This document shows, one piece after another, positions 18,406 through 28,182 of a stretch of 64,000 bases of DNA. How positions within the stretch are numbered: position 1 is the stretch's first letter; each line of letters starts with the position of its first letter. Both the position numbers and the translations under genes were made by a program. Location of the stretch: assembly GCA_036520615.1 (NCBI GenBank), contig DATDJI010000033.1:1-64000 (forward strand). The letters are read 5' to 3'. Under the pieces are notes generated by a model, which saw only the letters and a list, made by a program, of their open reading frames with translations, made no database searches and had not been told where the DNA came from. This stretch comes from CAMCXE01 sp036520615. Lineage in GTDB: Bacteria > Pseudomonadota > Gammaproteobacteria > Pseudomonadales > Cellvibrionaceae.

Positions 18406-20952
18406 TCAATGTAACAGCATAACGGCGCTGCCAAGACTTGCGGCGCAGACGGCGGTAAGGGTTTTTTTCGCACAGTCGCTGGTGCAACTGTCCATCGTCA
18501 CAAATAGCTTATCTAAGGCGGTGTCAACTTCAGTCGGGCTGGGTTGATTAACCAGCTGGCTTGAGTCCTCTTTCACGCCATGGGCAAGTAGCGCTTTCAT
18601 CAAACGCTGTTTAATAAGTGTTTTGGACGGGGTATCGAAGTGGCTTTGGTTCATATCCAAGCCTGGGAACAAAGCGCTGCGATAAGCAGCATTGCTCGCC
18701 ATGACATTGCAGTATTTCACCGCCAGTTGCGTGATACCCATTTGCTGGGCGGCGACAAAGCCATCGGCGGTGGTTTGGCTGGGTAGCTGTTGTTTAACTT
18801 GCTCATAGGTAGTCCGCACATCGGCCTCTGGCACCCCGGTCATTAAAGCGAGTGCGGCATTAATTTGTCCGAACGTACGCACGCCTATGTCAGATTTCGT
18901 AGGAATGGCTGGCGCCTCAGGCGCTATGGCGATAAGCGGAGTTTCTGGCGTGCGCTGGCTGGTTTTATCGCCGATGACATCAAAGGTTAAATAGAACTGA
19001 TCAAACCCTTGGCCTTTTTCCAGCGCCACTAAGGTGCCGATGGTTGAGAGCGGTGTACCGGATTTGGCGTTGTAGTTAGATGCAGAAATCGTCGTGTCCA
19101 AGTTCGCGAACGATTGGCCGATCATAGATTCGCGCCCGTTTACACCTATGCGCACGCCCTTAATATGAATGTTGCTGGGTGCGGCGGCAGGATCGAGACT
19201 AATGAAAAAGGGCTTATTAAACAGGTACGAGTAGCTATCAAACTGCTGCACCTCAAACACTACAAAGGCATTGGAAATCGAATTGCCCAGCAATTCGGAT
19301 ACGGCAAACAGCATAAAAAACTTCTGGCCGACACCCACTTCATAATGAGTTTTAGCCTGCTGAGCCGTCAGTGGGCGTTTATGGATGGCAAGCATCCGCA
19401 GAGTACCCGCCCAACCATAATTACCCGAGACCTCGCGGCCTAACACGAGGGCAAAACTATCGTCGTAGGGGTTGAGGCTAGGAGTTTCAGGAGCCTTTGC
19501 AGAGGCTACTTTCTCACCATTTACATAGAGCGTCGTGCCATCGGTAGCAGAATAGTTCACTACAACATGTTGCTGAGTTGCTTGGAGTACCTTGGACGCA
19601 TCCAGTGTTTGCAGGCGCTCGCCAGTGGCTTTACTACCTTCGCTATGGTTATCAAACACGTAGTTATAAATGTGCTGGCCGAGCATAAAGTTGCGATGGT
19701 TATCATCGCCTGCGAAGCTGACAATCCGCGCCGGGCCTTCCTGCGTTACGTTGCCAGGAACCACCCAAGCCTCAATGGCAAATTCACCGGAAGCACGCAA
19801 CTGTTTAGCAATTTTACTGCTCGCCTCCACACTGCCCTGAGCACGACCATCAGGTTTAACGCCGTTCAGGCCAGCATTAAACCGAACGCCCCAAGCCGCT
19901 TCCCATTGGTAGTCGCCGGAGAGCCGCAGGTTCAGATCCGGCGCCACACCGCTGGAGTCATAGGCAATATCGCCCTTGCCTTCTTTAAAGGTATACAAAG
20001 CGATGACATTGGCATCAAAGCGCCCGCCAGTACTTACAATTTGCGCATTGGCAAAATCCACAACGCCGCTGGCTGGTGGGCCTGCATTTGGGTTGGTATC
20101 AGGAACCTGAGCTTTAATAGCCTCCGCCATCGCCTTAAGAGCTGCCAACAATTCATCGCCACTTTTAACGCAGTCGCTGTTATACCAACAGTTATGTTTC
20201 ATGCCGGTAATTTTTTGATAGAAGCCTGAGAGTTCGGGGTTGTCCAAATTGATTTTCGGCTTGGCAGCAGCATAGGCCACAGCTATATCCGGCGAGGCAA
20301 AATAAGGTTGTTGTTGCTGAGCTTGCAGAGCTTCCGGCGTATGGCAGCCAATGCAGTATTTGCGCAGGATGCCGTTGTAGAGCGGTGCGAAGCTGTCAGT
20401 ACTGGAAGGAAATTGCAGGCTGTCAAGCTTGGCCAGAGTTTTGGGCACCTGCAGAACAATTTCGGTGGCGGAGCTAGGCGCACCTTTTTCCGCCGCTGCC
20501 CAGTTTTCAATTAGCAGTTTAATAGCATCCGCGCACACCTGGCTGCTAGCGGACCAGCAATTGTGCCCAGCTGGAGTGGCAGTCATTTTTGCGACCAATG
20601 CGGATTTACTCGGCGAGGTTAAGTCCACTACGGCCAATGTGGCATCGTACGAGCTTTGAATATTCTGCCCGTCCAAAAATTTACGTGGCGCTGTGCCCAC
20701 TGCTCCATGGCAGTTACCGCAGGTGCGATTAGCCAAGTGCGACCAAAAATTATCGATGTAGCGCTGCACTTGTTGATTGGGAACCTTGCCGTTGTACTGG
20801 GCAATTGTCGCCTCATCTTTAATAACCGGTGCAGGTGCAATGCGCTGTGTGCGTTTGCCGCTACCGCCGCTGCAAGCCTCGGTTAACACCATTACTAAGG
20901 TGAGCCCGGTGCAAAAAGTAATTCGTTTAAATAGTGAAGCGTAAAGGGCCAT
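18406..20952 (-). CDS. Large lipoprotein with two c-type heme motifs and a LamG-like domain
   Basis: About 848 residues from the ATG at 20952, chosen because AAGGTG lies six bases upstream and the upstream stop codon is adjacent; an earlier ATG lies inside the upstream gene. A signal peptide ends in a possible lipobox (LTEAC, C27). Two CxxCH sites are present, C78-C81-H82 (CGNCH) and C200-C203-H204 (CIGCH), so covalent heme binding after export is expected. Paired Cys motifs (HNCWSASSQVC, HNCWYNSDC) recur after each heme block, suggesting a duplicated module. Residues of about 310-530 resemble a LamG/concanavalin-like domain (FAIEAWVVPG, TLYVNGEKVASAK). The C-terminus (about residues 680-848) has four more cysteines. 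The mixture resembles planctomycete-type cytochrome/LamG proteins. Confidence 0.75.
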   Translation of the reverse strand: MALYASLFKRITFCTGLTLVMVLTEACSGGSGKRTQRIAPAPVIKDEATIAQYNGKVPNQQVQRYIDNFWSHLANRTCGNCHGAVGTAPRKFLDGQNIQSSYDATLAVVDLTSPSKSALVAKMTATPAGHNCWSASSQVCADAIKLLIENWAAAEKGAPSSATEIVLQVPKTLAKLDSLQFPSSTDSFAPLYNGILRKYCIGCHTPEALQAQQQQPYFASPDIAVAYAAAKPKINLDNPELSGFYQKITGMKHNCWYNSDCVKSGDELLAALKAMAEAIKAQVPDTNPNAGPPASGVVDFANAQIVSTGGRFDANVIALYTFKEGKGDIAYDSSGVAPDLNLRLSGDYQWEAAWGVRFNAGLNGVKPDGRAQGSVEASSKIAKQLRASGEFAIEAWVVPGNVTQEGPARIVSFAGDDNHRNFMLGQHIYNYVFDNHSEGSKATGERLQTLDASKVLQATQQHVVVNYSATDGTTLYVNGEKVASAKAPETPSLNPYDDSFALVLGREVSGNYGWAGTLRMLAIHKRPLTAQQAKTHYEVGVGQKFFMLFAVSELLGNSISNAFVVFEVQQFDSYSYLFNKPFFISLDPAAAPSNIHIKGVRIGVNGRESMIGQSFANLDTTISASNYNAKSGTPLSTIGTLVALEKGQGFDQFYLTFDVIGDKTSQRTPETPLIAIAPEAPAIPTKSDIGVRTFGQINAALALMTGVPEADVRTTYEQVKQQLPSQTTADGFVAAQQMGITQLAVKYCNVMASNAAYRSALFPGLDMNQSHFDTPSKTLIKQRLMKALLAHGVKEDSSQLVNQPSPTEVDTALDKLFVTMDSCTSDCAKKTLTAVCAASLGSAVMLLH

Positions 20953-20953
20953 A

Positions 20954-22165
20954 TCAATCACCTTTGCAATAAACAGCGGCTGTGGCAAACAAGGTTTTAA
21001 GGTGATATTGCTCGGCCTTAAATGAACTCACCATATCGCCTAAAGCCGCTAAATCGTCTTTGCTTTCAGGCCCCCGTAGGCATACCTGTTGAAAGACTTT
21101 TTTCGCTTGGCATTGGCTAAATGCTTCTGAGTTCGCAAGCTCCTTACCCAAGTCCGCAGCACCAGTGCCGTGCCCATTACCGGCGCCCCAGCCCAAACTG
21201 GCATTTTGCCCCTGGCGCCAATAGTTATCCCAGGTGTCGTTAGTGGTTACGTAACCGTAAGGGAATGTGGTGTTATTAATGTGGTACTTAGCCACTACGC
21301 GCATTTTAGTTTTAGGGTCGGTAACTCCTTCGGCGTTGTAGCGAATGCGACCGTTCTCTCCGGTGGTATCGGCATCGGCGTCAAATTCGTAATTGAAGTA
21401 AGCAAAGGCCTGGGCTAATGGATCCATGCCGTTGTGGCAACCCATGCAGCCGGTGAGAAACAAGCGCGAATCACCGCCGGGTGAGCGCGACACATCCTGG
21501 CGAATGCGATCAGGCACACGAGTGACATCGTGCAGCTGCTCAAGGTCGTGGCAGAGGTGGTTCATTAACGTAAAACGCAACATAGCGCGGTTCGTACCCG
21601 CGATAAAAAAGCTTTTCGCTGCTGCTCGGCTGGTCATCACACCTGCCGCCGCACCTGTGTAGCCGGTTAACGAAGACTGGCTAACTTCCGTTAATACGTT
21701 TTTAAAATTCAGGTTACTGTTTTCCAAGGCTTCATAATGAGCATTGCTCGATAACGAATAGGCAGGAGAAACGCCCTGCCCTACAAACAGCACATCGTCC
21801 GACAAAATACCGCGAAAGTCCTTATCCTTCAGGGCATAGCCCATAACCGTGGCGATGTAATCGTTCAGCGGAATAAATTGGTTTTGCTCCCGATTAGTCC
21901 AGGGCGCCACCCAATTTTTTAATGTAACGCGGTAAAAGGCGTCGTTATCCATGGCCATATAGGCCGCATCCTTATACTGCTTTTGCTCAATCAGCGCTTT
22001 CATGTCCTTGAGCACCGCTTCCGAAGCGGGAATTCCAGTTAAGCGATCGTGCATGCGCTTGGCCTGTTCCCAACTGTCTGCCTGGCAAAGCGCAGAGCCC
22101 AGACTACTGGTAACCCCCAATAAAAACCCAAGCCAGAAGCGTAAGCGCAAAGGTAAATGCAACAT
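20954..22165 (-). CDS. Exported protein with a CxxCH motif, DUF1588-like
   Basis: About 403 residues. I chose the ATG at 22165, which has GGAG six bases upstream, over an ATG seven codons earlier. A signal peptide is followed by a mostly helical domain. TGCMGCHNGMDPLAQAF (C247-C250-H251 counted from the earlier start) resembles the heme-motif end of DUF1588/DUF1592 proteins, where C-x-x-C-H-x-x-x-D-P precedes a phenylalanine-rich stretch. First gene of the operon; its stop touches the start of the LamG/cytochrome gene. Partner or substrate is unknown. Confidence 0.7.
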   Translation of the reverse strand: MLHLPLRLRFWLGFLLGVTSSLGSALCQADSWEQAKRMHDRLTGIPASEAVLKDMKALIEQKQYKDAAYMAMDNDAFYRVTLKNWVAPWTNREQNQFIPLNDYIATVMGYALKDKDFRGILSDDVLFVGQGVSPAYSLSSNAHYEALENSNLNFKNVLTEVSQSSLTGYTGAAAGVMTSRAAAKSFFIAGTNRAMLRFTLMNHLCHDLEQLHDVTRVPDRIRQDVSRSPGGDSRLFLTGCMGCHNGMDPLAQAFAYFNYEFDADADTTGENGRIRYNAEGVTDPKTKMRVVAKYHINNTTFPYGYVTTNDTWDNYWRQGQNASLGWGAGNGHGTGAADLGKELANSEAFSQCQAKKVFQQVCLRGPESKDDLAALGDMVSSFKAEQYHLKTLFATAAVYCKGD

Positions 22166-23182
22166 AAAATCTCCGTGATGAATCATTCATCAAACAAGTA
22201 TGGTTGAATCCTCGCCATAACGCCGCCTCCGCATCAGAGTTGTTAACGGCATCGCGAACGGCACTCGAATCTAGCGCCTAGGAGCAGGTTCTGTTCCAGC
22301 TAATCGACAGCAGCAATTTAACTGCTCAACTTGTGACTCGCTTCCACCTAAGAAACTGCACTATTTTAATTTTTTACTGCAATGGAATAAGGCGCGCCCA
22401 ATAAGCGGAAAAAAGTATTAACGCCTATCGGGCAAGTGTGAAAATTCAATGCTAAAAAATGCACACCGTTTGACGCTCTGCTGCACTTTACGTCCAGTGT
22501 TAAATACATGCATGAATTAACTGCGCTAAACACACTGCTCTTGCGCACTGTTTCGCTTATTGCGGCAATAAGATTTTGATAGTTGGTAAGCGCTAATGCA
22601 CACTAACTCTAATGTGACGCAGAGCAAGAATTTTTTGCGTACTAAAAGACTGGCGGTAAATAGGCGACAGTTTTAGTCACTTTCTGCCAGAGTTGAGCTT
22701 TACGAATTATCAATTCGGCACATGTATTGTGATTTTCCGATCTCGAATTTGGTTTTTCACTTTGCAGTTTTACGTGTTTGTAAAGGGCGGACGAAGGCCA
22801 TGAAAATACTCATAAAGTTTTCAGCATCCGGCGACCTGTTTAACAGATGACTAACGAAAGGCTTTTATAAAAACTGCCCCTAAAAATGTAGCGCTTCCGT
22901 TTAATAGCCAATAAAAATCATACTCCTGCCACGCCGAGATTCTTTAGGAATCTGCGCCAATCGCTCCAGCTTCCACCAGAAATAACGAGGAGCAAAACTT
23001 TACGCACCTCGCCCGCCCCAATAAGCCTGCGCATTGCACTTTTTACAGGAAAAGCCAGGACACTCGGTGTCAACTGGTTAGATGCAGGGAAAACACAGAT
23101 AACCCACGCAATCGAACAGCGCCCTAAAACGCCAATTGATGTTATCGTAGCCTGTTAACTACATCTGGCTGAGGACTCATAC
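22166..23182. other. Intergenic region without a gene
   Basis: About 1 kb between diverging genes. It presumably carries the promoters of the heme operon and the PHB depolymerase gene. I found no credible open frame, RNA or repeat. Confidence 0.5.
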
Positions 23183-24238
23183 ATGAAGAGATTTCTGTAT
23201 ATATTCATCTGTTTAGAGCTGTTTTTTACGCTTAGCCTAGCGGCCGCATGGGCCGCCATACCCCTACCCAAATTGGCCATCAACGTAAACGAAACCTCCG
23301 TTTCAGGATTATCCTCCGGGGCGTTTATGACATCGCAATTTTATCTGTCATATTCCGACATAATGGTTGGGGCAGGCATTGTGGCCGGAGGACCATATTT
23401 ATGTGCGCAATCCTGGGTGGGCCAGGATTATTTAACCAATGCCACTACAGCCTGCATGAAGCCGCTTACGCCCATGTCTGCTCCAAATACACCGTTGCTG
23501 GAAAAGCTCACGAAAAAGCTCGATGCTGAAAATCTAATTGATCCGCTGGTTAATTTGGCGAACGATAAAATTTACTTATTCAGCGGCCACGCCGACCAAG
23601 TCGTTTCAACCAACGTAGTAAATCAAACGCAAAAATTTTATAAAGACTTAGGCGTGCCAGCACAATCTTTACGCTATGTAACAAACGTGGACGCCGGACA
23701 TGCGCTCATTACAGCTGATAAAACTGATAGCACCTGTAATATTACGCAGCCGCCTTTTATTAATAATTGTGGTTTTAACCAGGCCTGGGATATTTTAAAT
23801 TTTATTTACGCTAATTTAACGGCACCGGGCCAGGGTGAAGCCAAGGGTAAAATTATTGAATTTAACCAAACGGAATTTATCGATTCCCCCTATAGCAGCA
23901 TGAGCGCCTCAGCATTTGTCTATGTACCGGACCAATGCAGAGCAGGCGGCTGTAAACTGCATATTGTATTTCACGGCTGTTTGCAGGGCGCCGCTGTAAT
24001 TGGCGATCACTACTACGCTAAAACAGGCTATAACCCAATTGCAGATGCCAATAATTTTATTGTGCTGTATCCACAAGTGCAGCCCTCAACAACCACCCCG
24101 TTTAACCCGCAGGGCTGTTGGGATTTTTGGGGTTATTCAGATCCTATTTCAGCGCGACACGATTATTTTTCCAAACAGGCTCCGCAAATACGCGCAGTGC
24201 GTGCCATGGTGACTCGTTTAAGCCAGCCAGCCCAATAG
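23183..24238 (+). CDS. Secreted poly(3-hydroxybutyrate) depolymerase
   Basis: 351 residues with a signal peptide (about 1-25). It is an alpha/beta hydrolase with a lipase-box serine S44 (SGLSSGAFMT), aspartate D138 (FSGHADQVV) and histidine H173 (VDAGHALIT). The C-terminal third (LHIVFHGCLQG, then QGCWDFWGY) is the substrate-binding/lid region seen in bacterial extracellular PHB depolymerases. It would hydrolyse PHB or oligomers outside the cytoplasm. The following gene encodes a phasin, so the pair fits PHB metabolism, although an extracellular enzyme next to an intracellular granule protein is unusual. Confidence 0.87.
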   Translation: MKRFLYIFICLELFFTLSLAAAWAAIPLPKLAINVNETSVSGLSSGAFMTSQFYLSYSDIMVGAGIVAGGPYLCAQSWVGQDYLTNATTACMKPLTPMSAPNTPLLEKLTKKLDAENLIDPLVNLANDKIYLFSGHADQVVSTNVVNQTQKFYKDLGVPAQSLRYVTNVDAGHALITADKTDSTCNITQPPFINNCGFNQAWDILNFIYANLTAPGQGEAKGKIIEFNQTEFIDSPYSSMSASAFVYVPDQCRAGGCKLHIVFHGCLQGAAVIGDHYYAKTGYNPIADANNFIVLYPQVQPSTTTPFNPQGCWDFWGYSDPISARHDYFSKQAPQIRAVRAMVTRLSQPAQ

Positions 24239-24276
24239 ATAGCTAATTTTTTAATACTAATTTAGGAGTAACCACG

Positions 24277-24801
24277 ATGACCGATACATTTACAGCATCA
24301 CTACAAATAGAACCAGAACTTAAAAAAGCACTGGATCGCTATCAGGAAGTTTTAACCGCTGCGAATAATGACGTGCAATTATTGATAAATAGCTTTAATC
24401 CATCGCAAAGCCTGCAGCAAATCAGCAGCGCCTCCATGGCGTTTTACTCAAGCTTAGACTGGGCCAAAATTTTACAAAATTCTTTAAACCCTAGCAGTTA
24501 TTTTAATTATTTTAGCGGCCTCGCTGAAATTCAAAAAGCTGCCACGAGCGAAGTGTCTGCAAAACTGCAAAGCCTATTAAATACAGTTACAAAAGACGGC
24601 CAATCCTATACAAGCCAATTAAGCGAAGCCACTTCACCCCAGCAGATATTGGCCAATACCATTAATACGGGATTGGACGCTTATGCTGATATGAAAACCA
24701 ATTTAGTCGAGCAAAGCCAAACTCTTGCGAGTATTCAGTCGGCTTTGGTGGCGTTTGGGCAGCAGTCGCTAAGTAAGCTTAGTGGGGACGAAGTGGTTTA
24801 A
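24277..24801 (+). CDS. Phasin family granule-associated protein
   Basis: 174 residues, fully helical and rich in Gln, Ser and Ala, without signal peptide. The pattern matches phasins, which coat polyhydroxyalkanoate granules. A TAGGAGT ribosome site precedes the ATG, and the gene lies 38 bases after the PHB depolymerase, probably in one transcript. I see no phaC or phaB in the window. Confidence 0.8.
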   Translation: MTDTFTASLQIEPELKKALDRYQEVLTAANNDVQLLINSFNPSQSLQQISSASMAFYSSLDWAKILQNSLNPSSYFNYFSGLAEIQKAATSEVSAKLQSLLNTVTKDGQSYTSQLSEATSPQQILANTINTGLDAYADMKTNLVEQSQTLASIQSALVAFGQQSLSKLSGDEVV

Positions 24802-24812
24802 TCCATCGAGCC

Positions 24813-24843
24813 CTCTCGCTCTCACGCTACGTCGGAGCGAGAG
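24813..24843. terminator. Hairpin after the phasin gene
   Basis: A 9-base stem CTCTCGCTC/GAGCGAGAG with a 13-base loop follows the phasin stop codon. It has no T-run, so termination is uncertain. Confidence 0.4.
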
Positions 24844-24955
24844 AGCGAAAAAACTTATTTGCAACTTGTTGTTTTTATAAAGTTTCATAGTTTGATCTTT
24901 ACTGAGATGTGTCGTATATTTGAAGCTGAGACTGTCGTATTTTTGCGAGCAAAGA

Positions 24956-25369
24956 ATGACTTCCAAAACGTTGAAAAGTAAAGTTAAATATAGAATCAAC
25001 CGCTCGCAAGGCACTGTATTTACACCCAAAGACTTCTTTGATCTATCGGATAGGGATCAGGTCGGGCGAGTGCTGCGACAAATGGTCGCGGCAGGTGAGC
25101 TGATTAAGTTTGGTCAGGGGCTATACGCCAAGGCGAAGCCGTCCAAATTAACTGGAAAAATTATTCCTGTTAAACCCTTGCCAGAGTTAGCAAAAGAAGC
25201 GCTCATAGAAAAACTTAAAGTGAAAGTGGTGACCGCGGGCGAAGCAAAAGCATACAACTCCGGTAAGTCCACGCAAATTCCTACCGGTCGAGTTATTGCT
25301 GTTAAAGGTCGCGTTTCACGCAAAATGTCTTTTGATGGCAAATCAATTAAGTACCAATATATCTCTTGA
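24956..25369 (+). CDS. AbiEi-type antitoxin / transcriptional regulator
   Basis: 137 residues from ATG 24956. The N-terminal part is winged-helix-like (GTVFTPKDFFDLSDRDQVGR, then AAGELIKFGQGLYAK), followed by a domain with AGEAKAYNSGKSTQIPTG, typical of AbiEi antitoxin-related (DUF6088) proteins. In type IV AbiE systems the antitoxin represses its own promoter and counteracts the nucleotidyltransferase AbiEii without binding it. The stop lies 32 bases inside the next gene. AbiE systems can give abortive-infection phage resistance. Confidence 0.8.
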   Translation: MTSKTLKSKVKYRINRSQGTVFTPKDFFDLSDRDQVGRVLRQMVAAGELIKFGQGLYAKAKPSKLTGKIIPVKPLPELAKEALIEKLKVKVVTAGEAKAYNSGKSTQIPTGRVIAVKGRVSRKMSFDGKSIKYQYIS

Positions 25370-26318
25370 TAAAACCACACTTAACGAAATTGCTTCCGAG
25401 CTCGGTGTTCAGGTAGCGTTTATTGAAAAAGACTGGTATACCTGTCAAGCACTCAAAGCAGTTGCATCTATTAAAAGTGATGATTTCACTGTCATTTTTT
25501 CTGGAGGAACTTCTCTCTCAAAAGCTCATAGCTTAATTCAGCGGTTTTCCGAGGATCTGGATTTTCGATGTCAATACAACAAGGAAATGTCTGGGAATCA
25601 ACAAAAGAATGCCCGTCGGAAATTTAAAGAGCAAGTAGTTGGCGGCATCGAAAGCCTGGATTTATTTAAGGTGGGCCCGCTGGAGGCCGCCAGCTACTAT
25701 ATTAAATGCGAGCTATTCTATGAAAGCCTGTTCGAGCTGCATGATTCGTTGAGAGGTCATCTGCAAATTGAGTTCAGCTTTACGCAGCCTCAGCTAGAGC
25801 CAACCGTCAAAAATGTCACCTCATTTGTACATTATTTTAGCGGTCTAGCAAATGAAGTCTCTATACCATGTCTATCACCTGTGGAAATTGCTGCCGATAA
25901 ATTAAGTGCATTGTGCTGGAGGATATTAAAACGCGATAGAAATAATGAGGAGGAGGACGACCCAACTTTTGTTCGCCATCTGCACGACCTTTACGCTCTC
26001 AGTGATCACATTAATCACACCCCTGAAAAGTTTTACTCGCTATTTAAAGCAAGTTACGCAGTCGATCAAAAAACTCCAGCAAGACAGACCGGCTTTGAGG
26101 CGCTAGAAGCTATGGCTTTTATCGTCGATAAACTGAGATCAGATAACCTATACAAAACTGAATATAAAAAATTTGTTGATACAATGTCGTATGCAAGAGA
26201 CGACGAGCAGATAAGTTTCGACCAAACTATTAAAAATCTTGATCTACTTGCAATCAGGGCTGGCGCTCAAAAAATGTTTAGGAAGCCGCTGAAAAATTCC
26301 CAAGAATTTGGCGAATAG
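25338..26318 (+). CDS. AbiEii-type nucleotidyltransferase toxin
   Basis: 326 residues starting MANQLSTNIS, overlapping the antitoxin gene by 32 bases. The nucleotidyltransferase motif is present: FSGGTSLSKAH (G57-S60) followed by SEDLDFR (D74, D76), the metal- and NTP-binding residues. PVEIAADKLSALCWR and PTFVRHLHDLYAL are also typical of AbiEii (DUF1814-like) proteins. The protein would transfer nucleotides to a target RNA and stop growth unless countered by the antitoxin. All key residues appear intact. Confidence 0.87.
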   Translation, partial: ANQLSTNISLDKTTLNEIASELGVQVAFIEKDWYTCQALKAVASIKSDDFTVIFSGGTSLSKAHSLIQRFSEDLDFRCQYNKEMSGNQQKNARRKFKEQVVGGIESLDLFKVGPLEAASYYIKCELFYESLFELHDSLRGHLQIEFSFTQPQLEPTVKNVTSFVHYFSGLANEVSIPCLSPVEIAADKLSALCWRILKRDRNNEEEDDPTFVRHLHDLYALSDHINHTPEKFYSLFKASYAVDQKTPARQTGFEALEAMAFIVDKLRSDNLYKTEYKKFVDTMSYARDDEQISFDQTIKNLDLLAIRAGAQKMFRKPLKNSQEFGE

Positions 26319-26356
26319 CGCGTAGTGTGGGCAACAACCTACCCACCCTACGCGCT
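26317..26356. repeat. REP-like palindromic element
   Basis: AGCGCGTAG-TGTGGG, a 10-base loop and CCCACC-CTACGCGCT form a long near-perfect stem right after the AbiEii stop codon. A related palindrome lies at 27826-27843, so this looks like a dispersed intergenic repeat that may act as a terminator. Confidence 0.7.
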
Positions 26357-26746
26357 AAGAGAAAAAATCAGCCACGACAAATAGCCTGTCCTCTTTACTA
26401 CACACATTAAAAAAAGCCAGACCGCAGCATGAAGCCGCTACCACTTCACTCGCTTCGTATGTAAAAAGCACCACAAAACAGGCCGTACTCTACCGCTTCG
26501 ATAGGCTAAGCAGGCGCAGGGATTTAAAATGGGCACTGAGAAAAAATAGATATCTACCATAGTACGGTTACTTAGATAGGACCGCGCATTGTTGTTAGCT
26601 ACTAATGCTGTGTCCATATCAATTTGTGCATGTAAAATGTGGCGGTTATGTTTCCCCCGCGACAGCGCAGGCACAAGAAAAGCCGCACTTACCATCAACA
26701 TAATATTTTTTGGTAGTCGTCATTATCTAACTAGGGTAAAAGCATT
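26357..26746. other. Intergenic region without a gene
   Basis: About 390 bases between the REP-like palindrome and the APH gene. No credible open frame was seen. Confidence 0.4.
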
Positions 26747-27712
26747 ATGCAAATATCACACTCAATCGTTTCTGAATCATACCTGCGTGAACTGGTTGAA
26801 AAGCGGTACTCGTTGGGAGATACAGTCGAGTGCACATATCTGCTACAGGGCCTAAATGATTCGTATCTCATTCAATCAAATGGCTATAAATATATTTTCC
26901 GGATCTACCGATATGGAAGACGAACACTTGACGCAATAAATTCAGAGATTCAATACGTATCATACTTAGATAGCAAATCTTCGTTAGTCGCTGGATTGAT
27001 TTCAAATAAGCACGGCGAGGTTTTAATAGCGTTTGATTGTCCTGAAGGCAAAAGGTACGGATTCCTAATGCAATGCGCTGCAAATACAGAAGTTGAGAGC
27101 CATTGTATTTTAACAGGAGCCTCACATGCATATGGGCAGTCCATTGCAAAAATACACAAGCATTCCGCTGGTTTTAATCCCCAACATTCTGTCAACGAAA
27201 TTGATGTTAATCGTCTGATATGGAAACCGATTTCGTTAATTGAGAAATATTTTCCGGACGTAGACATATCTCACATCTATGCAGTTGCGAAAAATGTAAG
27301 TGAAAAGCTATCCAACCTTGATCTACAGAAGCTAACCAAGTCTTATATTCATGGCGACGTTACTGGTGGAAACGCTTGCTTATCCAACAACAACGAGTAC
27401 ATATTTTTTGATTTTGATTGTTTTGGCTATGGATGGCTGGCTTATGATTTGTCAATTTTTTATTGGTCAGTCCTTCTCTGCCAAAAAGATGAACAGCTTT
27501 GGCGGGATTTTATTGACGGGTATAGATCAATAAACGAATTATGCATATTGGATTTATCTGCGATACCGTTATTAGTTATGGCGCGCCATTTTTGGATAAT
27601 TGGCTACAGCATTGAGCAAATGTCCATCAAAGGGAAGTTGAGTTACAAAATAAACCGCTTGGAGCAAGATATACAATTTCTTAAAATGCTAGAAGATAAG
27701 CAGAATTGGTAA
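26747..27712 (+). CDS. Aminoglycoside phosphotransferase (APH)-fold kinase
   Basis: 321 residues. The kinase-like lobe has a catalytic motif H202-G203-D204 with N209 (YIHGDVTGGNA) and a metal-binding D222-x-D224 (FFDFDCFGYGW), as in APH/choline kinase/homoserine kinase-like enzymes. Substrate cannot be told from sequence; no antibiotic-resistance context is evident. It stands alone between two REP-like palindromes, with no close operon partner. A frame starting at ATG 26747 is preceded by a weak AGGGTAAAAG site. Confidence 0.85.
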   Translation: MQISHSIVSESYLRELVEKRYSLGDTVECTYLLQGLNDSYLIQSNGYKYIFRIYRYGRRTLDAINSEIQYVSYLDSKSSLVAGLISNKHGEVLIAFDCPEGKRYGFLMQCAANTEVESHCILTGASHAYGQSIAKIHKHSAGFNPQHSVNEIDVNRLIWKPISLIEKYFPDVDISHIYAVAKNVSEKLSNLDLQKLTKSYIHGDVTGGNACLSNNNEYIFFDFDCFGYGWLAYDLSIFYWSVLLCQKDEQLWRDFIDGYRSINELCILDLSAIPLLVMARHFWIIGYSIEQMSIKGKLSYKINRLEQDIQFLKMLEDKQNW

Positions 27713-28182
27713 TTCATATACCTGAAAAAGCCGCTACCATTTTGCACTCTCGACCAGCCTCATGCCCTACTCATTCTCATCGCATTACATTCACTCGTTT
27801 GCACGCTCCCGAGTGGGAACTCAAGTGGGCAACAAGTTGCCCATCCTACTGCATACCTCGACCAACCAACCTCCTAACTCTTGAGGTATTACACTGGATC
27901 TCCGTTTCACACGACTCTAGACCCGGCGAATAATATAATAGGCTAGTGATGAGCTTACGCGTCCCTACTTTCCGCCTGTGCGCCCAGAAGCGTTACGCGG
28001 CAAAGCCAAAGCCAATAAACCCTGCGTTAGTTGCCGTACAGAAAAAACAGCACCCTCGTGTAATATTATTTGGTCATGCACCTACATATTTCATTATTGT
28101 CTTGCGGGTATAAAAAACACCGATTCGCAAGAAACCGTTCAGCGAAGCAAGCATGTAGGCAACCAAATTTACGGGTTATTTT
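27713..28182. other. Intergenic region with REP-like palindrome
   Basis: Between the kinase and AsmA genes. It contains a perfect palindrome (TGGGCAAC-AA-GTTGCCCA, 27826-27843) followed by TCCTAC, similar to the element at 26317. No gene is seen. Confidence 0.5.
27826..27843. repeat. REP-like palindrome, second copy
   Basis: An 8-base perfect arm TGGGCAAC with spacer AA, shared in sequence with the element after the AbiEii gene. Confidence 0.6.

Noticed and set aside
24813..24843. Phage attachment site next to the AbiE pair
   Set aside because: Only a simple hairpin, without an integrase or a tRNA.
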